Origin: Molossus alvarezi
Taxonomy: Eukaryota; Chordata; Mammalia; Chiroptera; Molossidae
Direction: 5' to 3'
DNA: 64,000 nucleotides
Assembly (NCBI GenBank): GCA_037176705.1
Contig: CM073896.1
Location: 19,852,708 to 19,916,707, forward strand
Below are positions 21,653 through 33,074 of this stretch, in pieces. Made by a program: the position numbers and the translations under genes. Every line of letters begins with the position of its first letter. The stretch's first letter is position 1. A model generated the notes under the pieces. That model did not search any database, was not told where the DNA came from, and saw only the letters and a program-made list of their open reading frames with translations.

Positions 21653-22409
21653 TTATATTCCACAAATAATTGAGATCATATGATACTTGTCTTTCTCTGT
21701 TTGGCTTGTTTTGCTTAGGATAATACTTTCCAGGTCCCTCCATATCATCTCAAAGGATAAGAAATCTTTCTTTCTTACAGCTGCATAGTACTCCATTGTG
21801 TATATGTACCACCGCTTTTTTTTTTTTTTATCCTCACCCGAGGATATTTTTCCATTTTTTTGTACAGATAGAGTGGGAGGGAGAGAGAGAGAGAGAGAGA
21901 AACATCGACGTGAAGGGACACATCGAGTGGCTGCCACCCACACGACCAACAAGGGCCGGGGACAAACTACAACCGAAGTACGTGCCCTTAGTGGGAACCG
22001 AACCCGGGTCTCTCCGAACCGCAGGCCGACACTCTAACCGCTGAGCCAAACTGGCCAGGGCGTACCACCGCTTTTTTATCCATTCGTCTACTCATGGACA
22101 TTTGGGCTGTTTCTAGATCTTAGCTATTGTAAATAGTGCTGCTACGAACATGGGGGTACATATATTCTTTATGCTTGGTGTTTTAGGCTTCTTAGAGTAT
22201 ATTCCTAGAAGTGGGATCACTGGGTCAAATGGTGGCTCAATTTTTAACTTTTTGAGGTAACACCATATTGTTTTCCATAGTGGCTGCACCAGTCTGCATT
22301 CCCACCAGCAGTGCACTAGAGTCCCCTTTTCTCCACACCCTCGCCAACACTTGTTGTTTGATGATTTGTAGATGGCAGTCATTCTGACAGGTGTGAGGTG
22401 ATACCTCAT
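21653..22409 (-). pseudogene. L1 ORF2 C-terminal remnant split by a SINE (dead)
   Basis: The minus strand encodes recognisable ORF2 C-terminus in two pieces: 22113-22409, with the Cys-rich motif [18 protein letters not shown] and the following [20 protein letters not shown] block, and 21653-21800, with YYAAVRKKDFLSFEM and the terminal ICGI. The VES SINE at 21822-22061 separates them. The remaining protein is missing through the internal deletion. Confidence 0.85.
21822..22061 (-). mobile_element. VES-type SINE, GTGAGGAT-tail subfamily, nested in L1
   Basis: Complete minus-oriented copy: plus strand poly-T, ATCCTCACCCGAGG, GA-rich part, CGAACCCGGGTCTC and the head ending GGCCAGGGC. It is flanked by a perfect 16 bp duplication GTACCACCGCTTTTTT at 21806-21821 and 22062-22077. 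The duplication lies in L1 ORF2 sequence, so the SINE came after the L1. Confidence 0.93.
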
Positions 22410-23015
22410 TGTTGTTTCAATTTACATCTCTCTGATGACTAGTGATGTTGAGCATTTCTTCATATGTCTCTTAGCCATTTGTATGTCCTGTTTGGAGAGG
22501 TTTGTATTCAGTTCCTCTGCCAATTTTTTAATTGGGTCCTTTGTCTTCCTTTTGTTGAGTTGTATGAGCACTCTCTATATATTGGAAATTAACCCCTTAT
22601 ATGATTTATCATTGGAATTATGCTCTCTCATACAGTGGATTGCCTTTGCATTTTGATGATTGTATCTTTTGCTGTGCAGAAGCTTTTGAGTTTGATGTAG
22701 TCCCATGTGTTCATTTTCTCCTTTGTTTCTATTGCCTTAGGTAATGTATCAGTGAAAATTCTGCTGCGTATGATGTCTGAAATTATGTTGCCTACGATTT
22801 CTTCTAGCATTCCTATGGATTCATGAGTCGCATTTAAGTCTTTTATACATTTTGAGTTTATTCTTGTGTATGGTGTAGGTTGGTGGTCTTGTTTCATTTT
22901 TTTGCATGTAGCTGTCCAATTTTCCCAACACCATTTATTAAAGGGACTCTCTTTATTCCACTGTATGCTCTTGCCACCTTTGTCAAATGTTAATTGAGCA
23001 TACTGTCTTGGGTTT

Positions 23016-23790
23016 TGGAGCCTGCCAAATTTTCCCTGTGGGTGTTGGTGTTCTGCTGTTTGTGGCTCCCTCTACTGGGTTTGGATGAGCCTGAGTGGGC
23101 CCACATTAAACACCACTGTCAAGTCTTCCTTTTCAGGGTAGATTTGCGAGCCCAGGAAAAGTTCAGTTATCCTCTAGCTTTTTCCTGGTGGCTAATAATC
23201 TCAGTTACTCGGTGCCTTGGAATGTAGCCCTGGTGTTCTGCATAAAAGGATTTCCAGAGGGTGGGATAGATGCTGGTTGTTAATGAGCCTCAATTTGCAT
23301 TTCTTTGCCTCACCTGGGAAAGGCTGAATCTCAGGGGTGGGGAGAGGTGGGGCTGCTGCTCTTCCCCACAGCTCTGGGAAGGAGCACACTGGCCACTGTC
23401 CTTTTTGGCCGCAAGTTAGCAAATACTCTGAGTGCCCTCCAAATCCCAGGTGTCCCCACAGAGTTCTAGTCCAGTCTGCCCTCCCTCTGCCTTAGCCCCC
23501 AGATGAGTGGCTGTGGCTATTTTAGCGTTCTGTCTGGGCTCTCTGCACTGTGGACAGGGCTTGGTCTTTATTCCCCAAGGGTGCTGCTCACAGCTAAGAC
23601 TGCTGCTGTCCTTAGGCTCCTAGCCAGCCATCCTCTCAAGACTCCACAGATCCTACCAGTGTCCCTGTCCTGCTGCTTTACTGTTGCTTTTTTCTGAGGA
23701 TTTGTCTTTATTTTAGTTGTAATTCCTGTTTGGTCTGGGGAGATCATCTGTGTAGCTTCCATTCACTTCGCCTCCATTTTCGCATCCTCT
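23016..23790 (-). promoter_or_regulatory. L1 5' UTR (promoter-bearing part)
   Basis: Matches the 5' UTR of the L1 at 58078-58850, including the GGCTCCCTCTWCTGGGTTTGG segment (split here at 23067-23088) and the end near CATTTTCGCATCC. Locally GC-rich with several CpGs, as expected of an L1 internal promoter. Frames such as 23201-23422 and 23503-23697 lie within this non-coding part. Confidence 0.75.
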
Positions 23791-23799
23791 ATGCCTATC

Positions 23800-24190
23800 T
23801 TATGCGCAGCTGGGTCTCACAGGTCTCTCTCATGCCCCTGCACCCTGCAGGTTCTGTGGGTAACTGGATTACACAGACCCTTTGGCTCTATGCCTATGTT
23901 TTGGGCTGCTGGGTAGCACAGGCCTCTCTGATGCTTCAGCACCCCGCACCTCCAGTGGATAACTAGATCACACAGTCCCTGCTGGGTCGTACAGGTCTCT
24001 CTGATGCTTCAGCACCCCCAAGTCCCATGGATAACTAGATCTCACAGTGCCTACTGGGTCGCACAGGCCTCTCTGGTGCCTCAGCACCCTGCAGTACCCA
24101 CAGGCAGCTGGATCACACCAGTTCCTCTCGGGCTTAGGCTTCCCACTGCTCTTGTGGGCTACTGGACCGCACAGGCCTCTCTGGAGCTCC
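23800..24190 (-). repeat. Tandem units at the 5' end of the deleted L1
   Basis: The plus-strand phrase CACAGGYCTCTCT recurs with its AGG at about 23821, 23920, 23993, 24065 and 24173, giving spacings of about 99, 73, 72 and 108 bp. Between recurrences come related words (GCTTCAGCACCCC, GGATAACTAGATCACACAG, CTGCTGGGT). These are diverged tandem units of roughly 72 bp plus inserts. They are absent from the other long L1 in the window, which ends at the equivalent of about 23780. Monomer-built L1 promoters are known from rodents; whether these units act that way is not shown. Confidence 0.7.
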
Positions 24191-24453
24191 AGGTCCCGCA
24201 GCTGGTGGCTAGGGAGTGCTGCTGCCCCATGGGGCTCAATTCCTGCTCAATTTTTGCTGTAGTTTTTGGGGATGGGTCTCAGCTGCTGATCTGTGCTTAT
24301 GCTGCCTGGGGATAGATGTGGGGATAGATGTTTACACCCCAGCCTCTGTTGTTGGGGGTATATCTTGACTCTGCTCTAAATTTTGAACATGATAATGTCG
24401 GTGATTTCTCAGCCCCCACTCTCTTCCCCACTACACATAAATTCCCAATAATA

Positions 24454-24530
24454 AGTCAATGTAATAGGTATTATTACCCCTCCTTAGGATATGAGGACGC
24501 TGCACAAGGCGTCAGAAATGCTTAGAGCTG
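24454..24530 (-). repeat. Possible MIR scrap, antisense
   Basis: GTAATAGGTATTATTACCCC and TCCTTAGGATATGAGGACGC look like the MIR 3' part reversed. Very short. Confidence 0.35.
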
Positions 24531-24640
24531 GGTGCAGTGTGTGGGTTGTGATGCTAAGGGGGAAAGAGTGGACAACAAGAACAGAATAATTTCAGGGATA
24601 TTGGAGGAATAAAGAGCTTCTTGGAAAAAGAAGTGGTCTA

Positions 24641-24790
24641 GCCCTGGCAGGTGTGGTTCAGGGGTTACATTGTAGGTCCACATACCTAAGAGTCATGGGT
24701 TTGATCCTTGGACCTGGTTGGAGATGTGGAGCATTTTAGAGGCAACCAATAGATGTGTCTCTTTCTCACATGGATGTTTCTATCTCTTTC
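24641..24790 (+). mobile_element. Old VES-related SINE, plus
   Basis: Order of segments: TAGCCCTGGCAGGTGTGGTT, a B-box-like GGGTTTGATCCTTGG, GAGGCAACCAATAGATGTG, and TTTCTATCTCTTTCACTT. Strongly diverged with no visible A tail, so older than the others. Confidence 0.65.
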
Positions 24791-25000
24791 ACTTAGGGTA
24801 GCCTCACAGAAGTTGGAAGAACTATAGAGGAAATTAATTAAGAGAAAACTAAAAAATAGTAAATATAAACAAGAGACCCACTGGCTAGGGGGCACTGTAG
24901 ATGGTGTGATCTCCATAGGGAGAGATGCTTGCTAGAAGAATCATGAAAGAATTCAATGGGAGGGAAGCAAATTTAAAGGCCCTGATAGTGGGAATGAGTT

Positions 25001-25027
25001 TAGTATATCTATCTATGTATATGTATA

Positions 25028-25119
<92 letters not shown>
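25001..25119 (+). repeat. Compound (ATCT)(GTATAT)(GT)n(AT)n microsatellite
   Basis: A short ATCT/GTATAT start passes into about 16 GT units (25035-25066), GTATATAT transitions and about 18 AT units to 25118. Overlapping frames on both strands encode only Tyr-Ile and Thr-His runs. Confidence 0.95.
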
Positions 25120-25124
<5 letters not shown>

Positions 25125-25629
25125 AAAAGCAAACTGACTGGAGAATAACATGAATGAGAGGGAAATTGGTAAGAATTGAAATCAGACCTCGAAAATATAT
25201 GCAGTCTAAGAATACATTTTTTTTAATATTCCAAAATATTGTCATGGATAATCTCTCTGAATTTAGCACATGGATATTTTTTACTTAACTTGGTCTTCAC
25301 ACTCTGATATTTTACTGTGGTTTTGATTTGATATAGTAACTATTGGTCATTGCTACCATATTAAGCAGAATTTTCTGTATTTGAACTAAAAGCACATGGA
25401 GAGGAGAATGCATTTGAACATATGTCTTAATCTTTATATTGTCTATAATAGCAAAGATTACATGAATTTTTGTATAGTTCTCCATAGATTATAATAATGA
25501 TTTTCAAAACCTCTATGGTAAATACTTCCTATCCAATTAAAAGCACTTAAGGGACATATAAACAGGATATACAAAATCATCTAGAAGCTTTTCACATTGA
25601 ATTACTGTCTTGTTTAAATACCTCTTGAT
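25120..25629. other. Unassigned AT-rich sequence
   Basis: Nothing recognisable is seen. Confidence 0.4.
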
Positions 25630-26240
25630 ATAGACACCCATTAATGACATGGTTCTTTCCTCGAGCACCTGTTCCTAGTAAAAACAAGGGCTATATCGAT
25701 TTACTACAATTTATCTTCTCTCAGGATTTTTGTCTTGACAGTGTGAGAAGATTAATTGGAATTAATGGCATTTGCACAGCTAATTAAAGTCACTTCTTAA
25801 AGTCAAATCAATTCCTTTAATCAGAGGAGTGACAAAGCTTTGCTTACGTGTTATAGTCTGCATGTAAATGTTGTATGGATAAACCAGAGTCTTTGTAAGC
25901 ATTAGACATAATATACAGTAACTGTTTGGGTTGGAAAGGAATTTTTCTGGTACTTAGTAATTTACAAAATTTTGATTATGCCATTTACATATACACAATG
26001 AATGCTTATAGTCAAATGCACAAAATTATTCACATGTATTTTATATATAGCTTGTCTTTAAACTCCTTAGAGTGATTGGCATGTATAAATCCTCAGGACA
26101 GAACTTAGGCAATGTTCACCTAGTACACGAGGGAGCGGAAGGCATCAAATTGATGCTTCGCTCAGCACTGTCTGATTTTAGCAAATTCTGCCGACTCCGT
26201 TCTCCACATTGGTATGCATTTATAGAAAAGTGCTCATCAA
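25630..26240. other. Unique sequence, candidate conserved non-coding element
   Basis: Repeat-free stretch with several ATTA/TAAT words (25753-25795), a GACAAAGCTTTG motif at 25830 and the imperfect palindrome at 26142-26156. It has no coding frame of note. The candidate status is inferred only from lack of repeats and word content. Confidence 0.25.
26142..26156. repeat. 15 bp palindrome
   Basis: GCATCAA-A-TTGATGC: two 7 bp arms around one base. GAAG before and TTC after extend it with a one-base bulge. It could be a dimer binding site or chance. Confidence 0.6.
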
Positions 26241-28365
26241 AGACTGAATAATTCAGACAAAAAGAAGACATATTTCTGAGTGAAAGTTTAGGGAACTACA
26301 TCAATTTTTGCCTATATTGCTGTTTACTATCATGCAACAATGATATAACTTTGAACACAGGAATAGGGTGAGGGGATAAGGGAGGGTGTCCTCTTCCTCT
26401 GTTTAAAAATAATATCTTCGTGTTCTGATTAGAGGGGAGCGTCGTGAATGTGTGAAAAGTAAGCGGGGTAGCACTTGGGCTCAGCTGAAGACATTTTGTA
26501 TTATAAGTGAATGTGATCTTTGCTTTATGATAGTGTTAACATCAGACATTTATCACATGTCCAAGGCTAGGCTTCTGTACTGACTACTTCCTGGACACCC
26601 CTCACTCTCCTGGCCTGGCCACTGAGCCCACTGTAATGGCTCCCACCTCTTTACACTAAACACCTTGCCTCAAATATTTAGAGATCCTGTTTCCCTTCCA
26701 GAGGTTTCTCTGACTCTGACAAAGCACCAATGCACTCATGTCGGAGAAACTCCAAAATTCAGGGAATTAATGCCTCATGGATCAACTTTCAAACAACAGT
26801 GGACAAGAAGTGATCAATTCTATAGGCTCTGAAGAAGGTTCTGCTTGCATCAAGTACTCTGGTTGCTCACAGACCGGACCACCTAGATAACACCCTCTGT
26901 CCTGGCTGTCCTGCTTCTTCACCTTCCTCCTTTAGGTTTCTTGGTCCCTCATGTTTGCTGTTAGGGACCATTTTCCAATTAATTTACCTCTGCACAAGCC
27001 CAATTTCATACTTTGTGCTCCAAGAATACAAGTTATGACTGTTGTGATGAATGTACTTGATGCTATAATGTAACATTAAAGATAAAAACCTCTGTGAGGA
27101 ATAGTGTTATGTATTGAAAATTGTAATAATTAATTGAGGAAAATAACTCAAGATTTAAAACCATACAGAATTACCAAAATGTGGGGTTTTTTGGGGGGAG
27201 ATGGGGTAATTCCCAAAACATCAACATGTAAAAATTAATACATTAGCCTTTGACAGTTTATTATTACTAATGCATTGATTTTGAATCTATTACAATGATT
27301 TACTGATGATAAAGGCCTCTTTGGTTCATATTTTATATTGATTAATAACAATAAGAGATACTCAAAGAACTTGAAACCAGGTGATCTCCAGTTACTAAAG
27401 TATTACTAAAATGTGGATAATATCCTCTTAACACAAGTTTTATGGAATTTCTGAGATTAAAATGAATGCTTTTTCACTGCAGTTACCTATTCATCTAGGA
27501 AATATATAGCTAAGTGTTTAACTAGTAAATGATAAGTTAACTAAATATTTAAGACTGAATGTGATCTAACATCCATAATAACTATATCTTCCCATATTAC
27601 CTCAATTGTTTCAACCCAGTTCCTTACGCTTCAGCAATCCTATTAAGTTTACAAAATGTTGTGACCTCTTGCTGTGGTTTTCTCTCTCCTGGCTATTTGG
27701 AATGAGTAGCCAGACACGCAGAGACTTCTTTTTCTCTCATGGAAATAAGAAGTCTGGTTTGAAATCACATCTGTAACTTTCTAGATAAGGATGGTTGGAA
27801 AGAGTTGCTGTTCTTTCTCACCAAAGAGATAAAAGTAAGAAAGAAAATCTGAAAAAGCAGCCAGATCAGAATTCTTAGAAATTATCCAAGACACACCAAT
27901 TCTCCTCTGACTTCACTCCCAGGCCTTCTTTTGATTGCAAATATTTTTTTGTAAGTTTGAGCTGTGGGAGTGATATATCAATGCCAACTTAGTAAAAAAT
28001 GAATTAAAAAAAGCAAAAACAAGCAAGCTCAAAAAAACCCCAAACAAACAACTAATACACTACAGTGATGAAAACTATCAATGAAAGAGAGTAATCACTG
28101 GAGATATTTTTTTGGATATGTATGGTGGGGTACCAGGAAAGGCAGAACTTTACATTATGTCTCATTAATTCCATGTCTATAGCTATTTGAATATTCATCA
28201 AGGCGCTTCAGGACTGACTTGAATGGATAGTAGAAATTTCCCAATAATGGGAAGAGACATGAGAGTGTCTTCCATTAGTGATATAAGTAAATGTCAAAGG
28301 AGACAACCATTACATGGAGAACAGTGGGTCTCCTATTTTTCCCCAGGAGGTCAATAACAACTTCT
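26241..28365. other. Unassigned non-coding sequence
   Basis: About 2.1 kb of AT-rich sequence without identifiable elements or plausible exons. Confidence 0.45.
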
Positions 28366-28368
28366 CAG

Positions 28369-28369
<1 letters not shown>

Positions 28370-28408
<39 letters not shown>

Positions 28409-28413
28409 TTTAT
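28370..28413 (+). repeat. (ATTT)n microsatellite
   Basis: Ten uninterrupted ATTT/TTTA units then TTAATTTATTTTA. It may be a retroposon tail remnant, but no body adjoins it. Confidence 0.93.
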
Positions 28414-28811
28414 TTTAGGAATACTTAAATGGAAAGTTCAAGTAAAGTGAATAAAACACTGAAAGTTTGATGAGCATCTTTTCGGAAAGCCCACTTGACT
28501 ACATATGTCCTCTTCCTGGTTATAACCAAGTAATTATGATATCCACTCTACATCAAGAATCATCTAAGCCATGTGGGTAAAATTCATGGAACCCAATGTA
28601 TTATTTTCTGTCTTGACTCAAAGAAGATACAGAGTTTTATTAAAAATAGAAAAATAAATTTTCTAATTATCATTATATATAAAAAATATAGCCTGGGATT
28701 TGAAGTGAATCTTGAATTAAGGTGAAGATTTGATTAATAGGGATGGGGGGGTGCATGCAAAACACTTCAAATCATCTTCCAACAGCCCAATTCATGTTGA
28801 TTCCAATTATT

Positions 28812-30070
28812 TTTTTTGAGTTTATCATATTATTTTCTTATTTTATTTTTATTTATTTGTTTCTGTTACAGATGTTTCCCATTTCCCCCCCACTGATTCC
28901 CCCTTCCTCCTCCCCCCCCCCGCCCTGTCCCCAGCTTTGTTGTCCATGTCCATTGTTCATGCACACATGCATATAAGTTCTGTGGTTTATCTCTCCCCCA
29001 CCACCCCTTTTTCTAGGGATTGTCAGTCTGTACCCCACTTCCACATCTCTGGGACTACCCCATTCCTCAGACTGTTACGTCCATCATATTCCACAAATAA
29101 GTGAGATCATATGATACTTGTCTTTCTCTGTTTGGCTTGTTTCGCTTAGGATGATACTTTCCAGGTCCCTCCATGTCGTCTCAAAGGATAAGAGATCTTT
29201 CTTTCTTACAGCTGCAGAGTACTCCACTGTGTATATGTACCACAGCTTTTTTCCATTCATCTACTGGTGGACATTTGGGCTGTTTCCAGATCTTAGCTAT
29301 TGTAAATAGTGGTGCTACAAATATGGGGGCACATATATTCTTTCTGATTGGTGTTTCAGGCTTCTTAGAGTATATTCCTAGAATTGGGATCACTGGGTCA
29401 AATGGCAGTTCAATTTTTAATTTTTTGAGGTAACACCATATTGTTTTCCATAGTGGCTGCACCAGTCTGCATTCCCACCAGCAGTGTACTAGAGTCCCCT
29501 TTTCTCCACACCCTCACCAACACTTGTTTGATGATTTGTTGATGGCAGCATTCTGACAGGTGTGAGGTGATACCTCATTGTTGTTTCAATTTACATCTCT
29601 CTGATGATTAGTGATGTTGAGCATGTCTTCATATGTCTCTTAGCAATTTGTATGTTGTTTGGAGAGGTGTCTATTCAGCTTCTCTGCCCATTTTTAATTG
29701 GGTTCTTTGTCTTCCTTTTGTTGAGTTGTATGAGCACTCTCTATATATTGGAAATTAATCCCTTATCTGATATATCATTGGCAATTATGCTCTCCCATAC
29801 AGTGGGTTGTCTTTACATTTTGATGATTGTATCTTTTGCTGTGCAGAAGCTTTTGAGTTTGTTGTAGTCCCATGTGTCCCATTATTTGTTTCTGTTGCCT
29901 TAGGTGATGTATCAGTGAAAATTCTGCTGTGTATGATGTCTGAAATTTTGTTGCCTATGGTTTCTTCTAGGATTTTTATGGATTCATGAGTCACATTTAA
30001 GTCTTTTATCCATTTTGAGTTTATTTTTGTGTATGGTGTAAGCTGATGGTCTAGTTTAATTTTTTTGCAT
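28812..30070 (-). mobile_element. 5'-truncated L1, minus
   Basis: A T-rich tail (28812-28862) is followed by the bat-type L1 3' UTR (GTTACAGATGTTTCCCATTT onward) and the ORF2 C-terminal third up to 30070. GATTCCAATTATT at 28799-28811 and GATTCTAATTATT at 30071-30083 form a probable 13 bp target-site duplication with one mismatch. Truncation is within ORF2, close to the break of the deleted L1 at 21.4-24.4 kb. Confidence 0.88.
29181..29462 (-). pseudogene. L1 ORF2 C-terminal remnant (dead)
   Basis: The minus frame keeps the block LKIELPFDPVIPILGIYSKK and then runs out; frameshifts break the Cys-rich motif region upstream. It is homologous to the remnant at 22113-22409. Confidence 0.85.
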
Positions 30071-30083
30071 GATTCTAATTATT

Positions 30084-31245
30084 AAAAAGGTTGATCATTC
30101 TAGTATTATGAATATAACAAATAAATGCAAATATTCATGTATAACAGTGATAGGGATCTGGATTTGAAAATAAGAATGACCTGAGATGGAATAGCTTTTC
30201 TGTTCCTGTGAGGTAGATTCTATAAGATGTTTTACCCTCAGAAAATAGAGATATTTCCCTAGTAAAATAATTTTTTCCCATACACACATTTCCCCAGGTA
30301 ATATGTCAACCAAATTGTAAACAATTTGGGAAAATTAAGTCTGGAACTGTTGTAAACAGTTAATTAATTAATTTATTTTTATTTTTTGGAAACTAGATAT
30401 AATTGGGTCTTGTCAAGAAGACTTCTTTTGATTACTTATCCTAAATTTATTTTCCCCTAATTATCTTGTTTGATTCTCCACTATACTTTCTTTTATCTTC
30501 CAAACAAGAGTGATTCCTGACATTCTCCCTATGAAACTACTGGTCAGTTGGGACTGTGTCTTTTGCTAGTTCTTTTTTGCACCCCCAGTGAAAGACTCAG
30601 TTATAAGGTTTTTTTCTGTGTGGCTATTTCCTTCAGGAAACAGACCTCTTGCACATAATCACATAGTCATGGATTCCATTAGTTGCTTCAACTGAAATAA
30701 GTACTTTGCTGTTATTAAACCTTTAGCATTTCACTTCATTCTTTGTAGCTCTATGTTTCCATATAAATTCACATTTAATTTGTTTCCCATTAATAACTCC
30801 CAGAAATCATTCAGTTATAATGTTTTCTATCTTCTCTGCTCATTTAATATCTATTACCATTTATGCATTCCCGGAGATATCAGTTTGCATCCTTCCCAGA
30901 AGAATTATATTTTGTTATTTTGGGCTCAGAGTTCTGAGACTTTTGCATCTATTTCACTTTACTTCTCTCAATTACAGGGTTTTCAACAGTTCCAGACTTA
31001 ATATTGTTGAAAATATTCTGTACATACCATGAATTCCCTCCTACAGATCACACTAGTGTTTTGACATAAGACCAAAGGGAATACAACCTCTAGGTTTATC
31101 CAAAGGTCTCCATATATATAACCCTTTAGTTGTCATCACCTTTTGTTTTCTTTAAGTTTTGTTTTATCAACAAAACTTAAGGTTTCTGCTTTAATGCAAT
31201 GTGAACAAATATTAAACAAAAATAGGCAGACAGAAAATAAAGGTA
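30084..31245. other. Unassigned AT-rich sequence
   Basis: Nothing recognisable is seen. Small frames at 30753-31032 overlap one another and show no domain features. Confidence 0.45.
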
Positions 31246-31249
31246 GTTT

Positions 31250-31510
31250 ATGTTTTGGGGTGGTAATAACAGCTAGTAATAACACCAATTGCATACATGC
31301 ACTGAGCTCATATCATGTGCTTTGCTATGTTACAAGTGCTTTACATGTATTATTTCAGCTAAGGCTCATGATACCTCTGTACATTAGGAACTTTTCTTGC
31401 TCCATTTTTTCAGGTGAGTAAACTGAACTTCTGGAAAATTCAGTAACTTCTCAAAGATCACAGCCAGTAAGTGAAAAACCAGAGAGTCTCAGTTTTTAAC
31501 CAATATGCAG
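31250..31510 (-). repeat. MIR SINE, antisense
   Basis: CATGCACTGAGCTCATATCA, GTGCTTTACATGTATTATTT, TTTCAGGTGAGTAAACTGA and GATCACAGCCAGTAAGTGA follow the reversed MIR order across nearly its full length. Confidence 0.72.
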
Positions 31511-31550
31511 TTATCATTTCATTGTGATATTTGTTATTGTATGTTTGCTA

Positions 31551-31576
31551 ACACACACACACACACACACACACAC
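31551..31576 (+). repeat. (AC)n microsatellite
   Basis: Thirteen AC units. Confidence 0.93.
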
Positions 31577-32920
31577 TCAAAATCACTACGTACCCTCCCA
31601 TAGTGGAAAAATAAGCAATAAAAAGAAACAATGGCTTCTCTCTTACGCTTGGTAAGATTTTCATAGTCTTTGAACCCTGCTGATCAGAAAAAAAAAAAAA
31701 AAAAGAAGAAAAAATTGCAGCAGTTTCACCTGTTGATCTCAATATTTATTTCTTTTCTAGGTTTTGTATTTGTTTTACTCTTTTTGTGTGTAAGACAAGG
31801 TTCGTTGTCTCTCAGTACTGACAATTGTACAAAATCACATTTTATTTCCCCAGGTTTAAATTTAAAAAGTTGTTTATCATTATTAGTACATTGAAATGCT
31901 CTTCAAATGATGCCATCAAATATGAATATAAAATTTTATGAATAAGAAAATATTTGATGGTTCATTTACTATAATGTACTAACCATAAACAGCACAATAA
32001 TTTCTTCTATTGTTAACTATAAGTTCTTATGAATGAGGAAATTATTATAATATAACAAATATGAAACTCAATAAACTTTACATTTATCTCCCTTTTCATA
32101 TCATTTGTTTTGCTCTGTGATGGGTATAAAAGCAATATGTAGGCAAATCTTCCATTTGTTGAATGGTTGCTAAGGTGATAGGGTTCAGTTGTTACAGCAA
32201 GACTGAAAAGCCTGTTTTCGTGCTCTGGTATTTTGTGACATGCATTCTAAATGCTACCTAGTTTGGACTAAATATTAAAATATTGTTTACAGACGTATGC
32301 ATTGGGAAACTTTTTCTGAAAAAAAGACAGCATTTATCAGGTCAAGAACAGCTTGCAAGAAATGAATACCCATTCTCCAAGAAGAGAAATAGCACAGATT
32401 ATGATCATGAACTAAAATTAGATTATGTTAACATCTGGGCAGATGCCAGCCTCTGATTATCAACATCAAATGCCTTTTAGTTTTCTTGTGATCACTCTCA
32501 TTTTTAACCGATTTCAAGCCTAATTTTGCAATATACCAAAGTCGACAAGCATGAAATGGATTTTTCATAGTAAAGAGATATTCTTGGTGAATGGTAATGT
32601 TGTGTGATGGTGTCACTTCTCTAGATTTGCTTTGGCTTCACTGTATAACCTGCTTCATTGTGACAAGAATATGTACCTCCTGCTTTTCCTGTGCTCTCTG
32701 CTACGTGCTTCCTCATGTTAGATGGGACCATAGACCTGACCCTCAGGTCAGTGAAAACTGGTATAAATGATATTACCGCCTCTGCATTCATTAAAATCAT
32801 CTTTACACAGTTCTGCTTTCTTTTTCCTTCTGTAGACACCCTTGAAGCCATGTTTGATAGGCTGCTTAACGAAGGGTCATAAGTTGTAAGAGACAAGTTC
32901 CCTCAAGCCTCATTTCCCAA
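31577..32920. other. Unassigned non-coding sequence
   Basis: About 1.3 kb with an A-rich run at 31687-31715. The block 32600-32880 has balanced composition with overlapping 63- and 91-codon frames on opposite strands. I do not recognise it. Confidence 0.4.
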
Positions 32921-32924
32921 TATG

Positions 32925-32959
32925 AACACACATACACACAAACACACACACACACACAC
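32925..32959 (+). repeat. Impure (AC)n microsatellite
   Basis: ACACACATACACACAAACACACAC-type array of about 35 bp, with T and A interruptions. Confidence 0.9.
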
Positions 32960-33060
32960 GGAACATTGGACTGTGACATAATTGATCAATAATGTTTCTA
33001 CATGTAAGCCACTGAGATTTAGGGTGTTAGAACAGTAAGTCTTTCTTGAATAATATAGTT
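32960..33060 (+). mobile_element. Possible LTR 3' end (MaLR-like)
   Basis: TCTACATGTAAGCCACTGAG followed by ATTTAGGGTGTTAGAACAG resembles the 3' end of old MLT-type LTRs. The left part is unclear. Confidence 0.35.
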
Positions 33061-33074
33061 AGATTTATTCCAAT

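Larger units (their letters stand above)
21390..24440 (-). mobile_element. L1 with about 3.7 kb internal deletion and tandem-repeat 5' region (minus)
   Basis: Read on the minus strand from 24440: a 5' region with tandem units (23800-24190), the conventional 5' UTR down to about 23016, then an abrupt jump into the ORF2 C-terminal third at about 23010, the 3' UTR (21440-21650) and an A-rich tail (21390-21440). Compared with the longer L1 at 53085-58858, the segment equivalent to about 54405-58075 is absent. All of ORF1 and the endonuclease and reverse transcriptase parts of ORF2 are therefore gone. A VES SINE is nested at 21822-22061. The element cannot code for working proteins. Confidence 0.85.

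Noticed and set aside
23000..23025. L1 joint as a canonical spliced-L1 insertion
   Set aside because: The acceptor side lacks AG in the related copy examined, so simple splicing is not supported, though the parent copy is unknown.
23800..24190. CRISPR-like array
   Set aside because: Units are diverged, spacers are not unique and of equal length, and the context is a mammalian L1 5' region.
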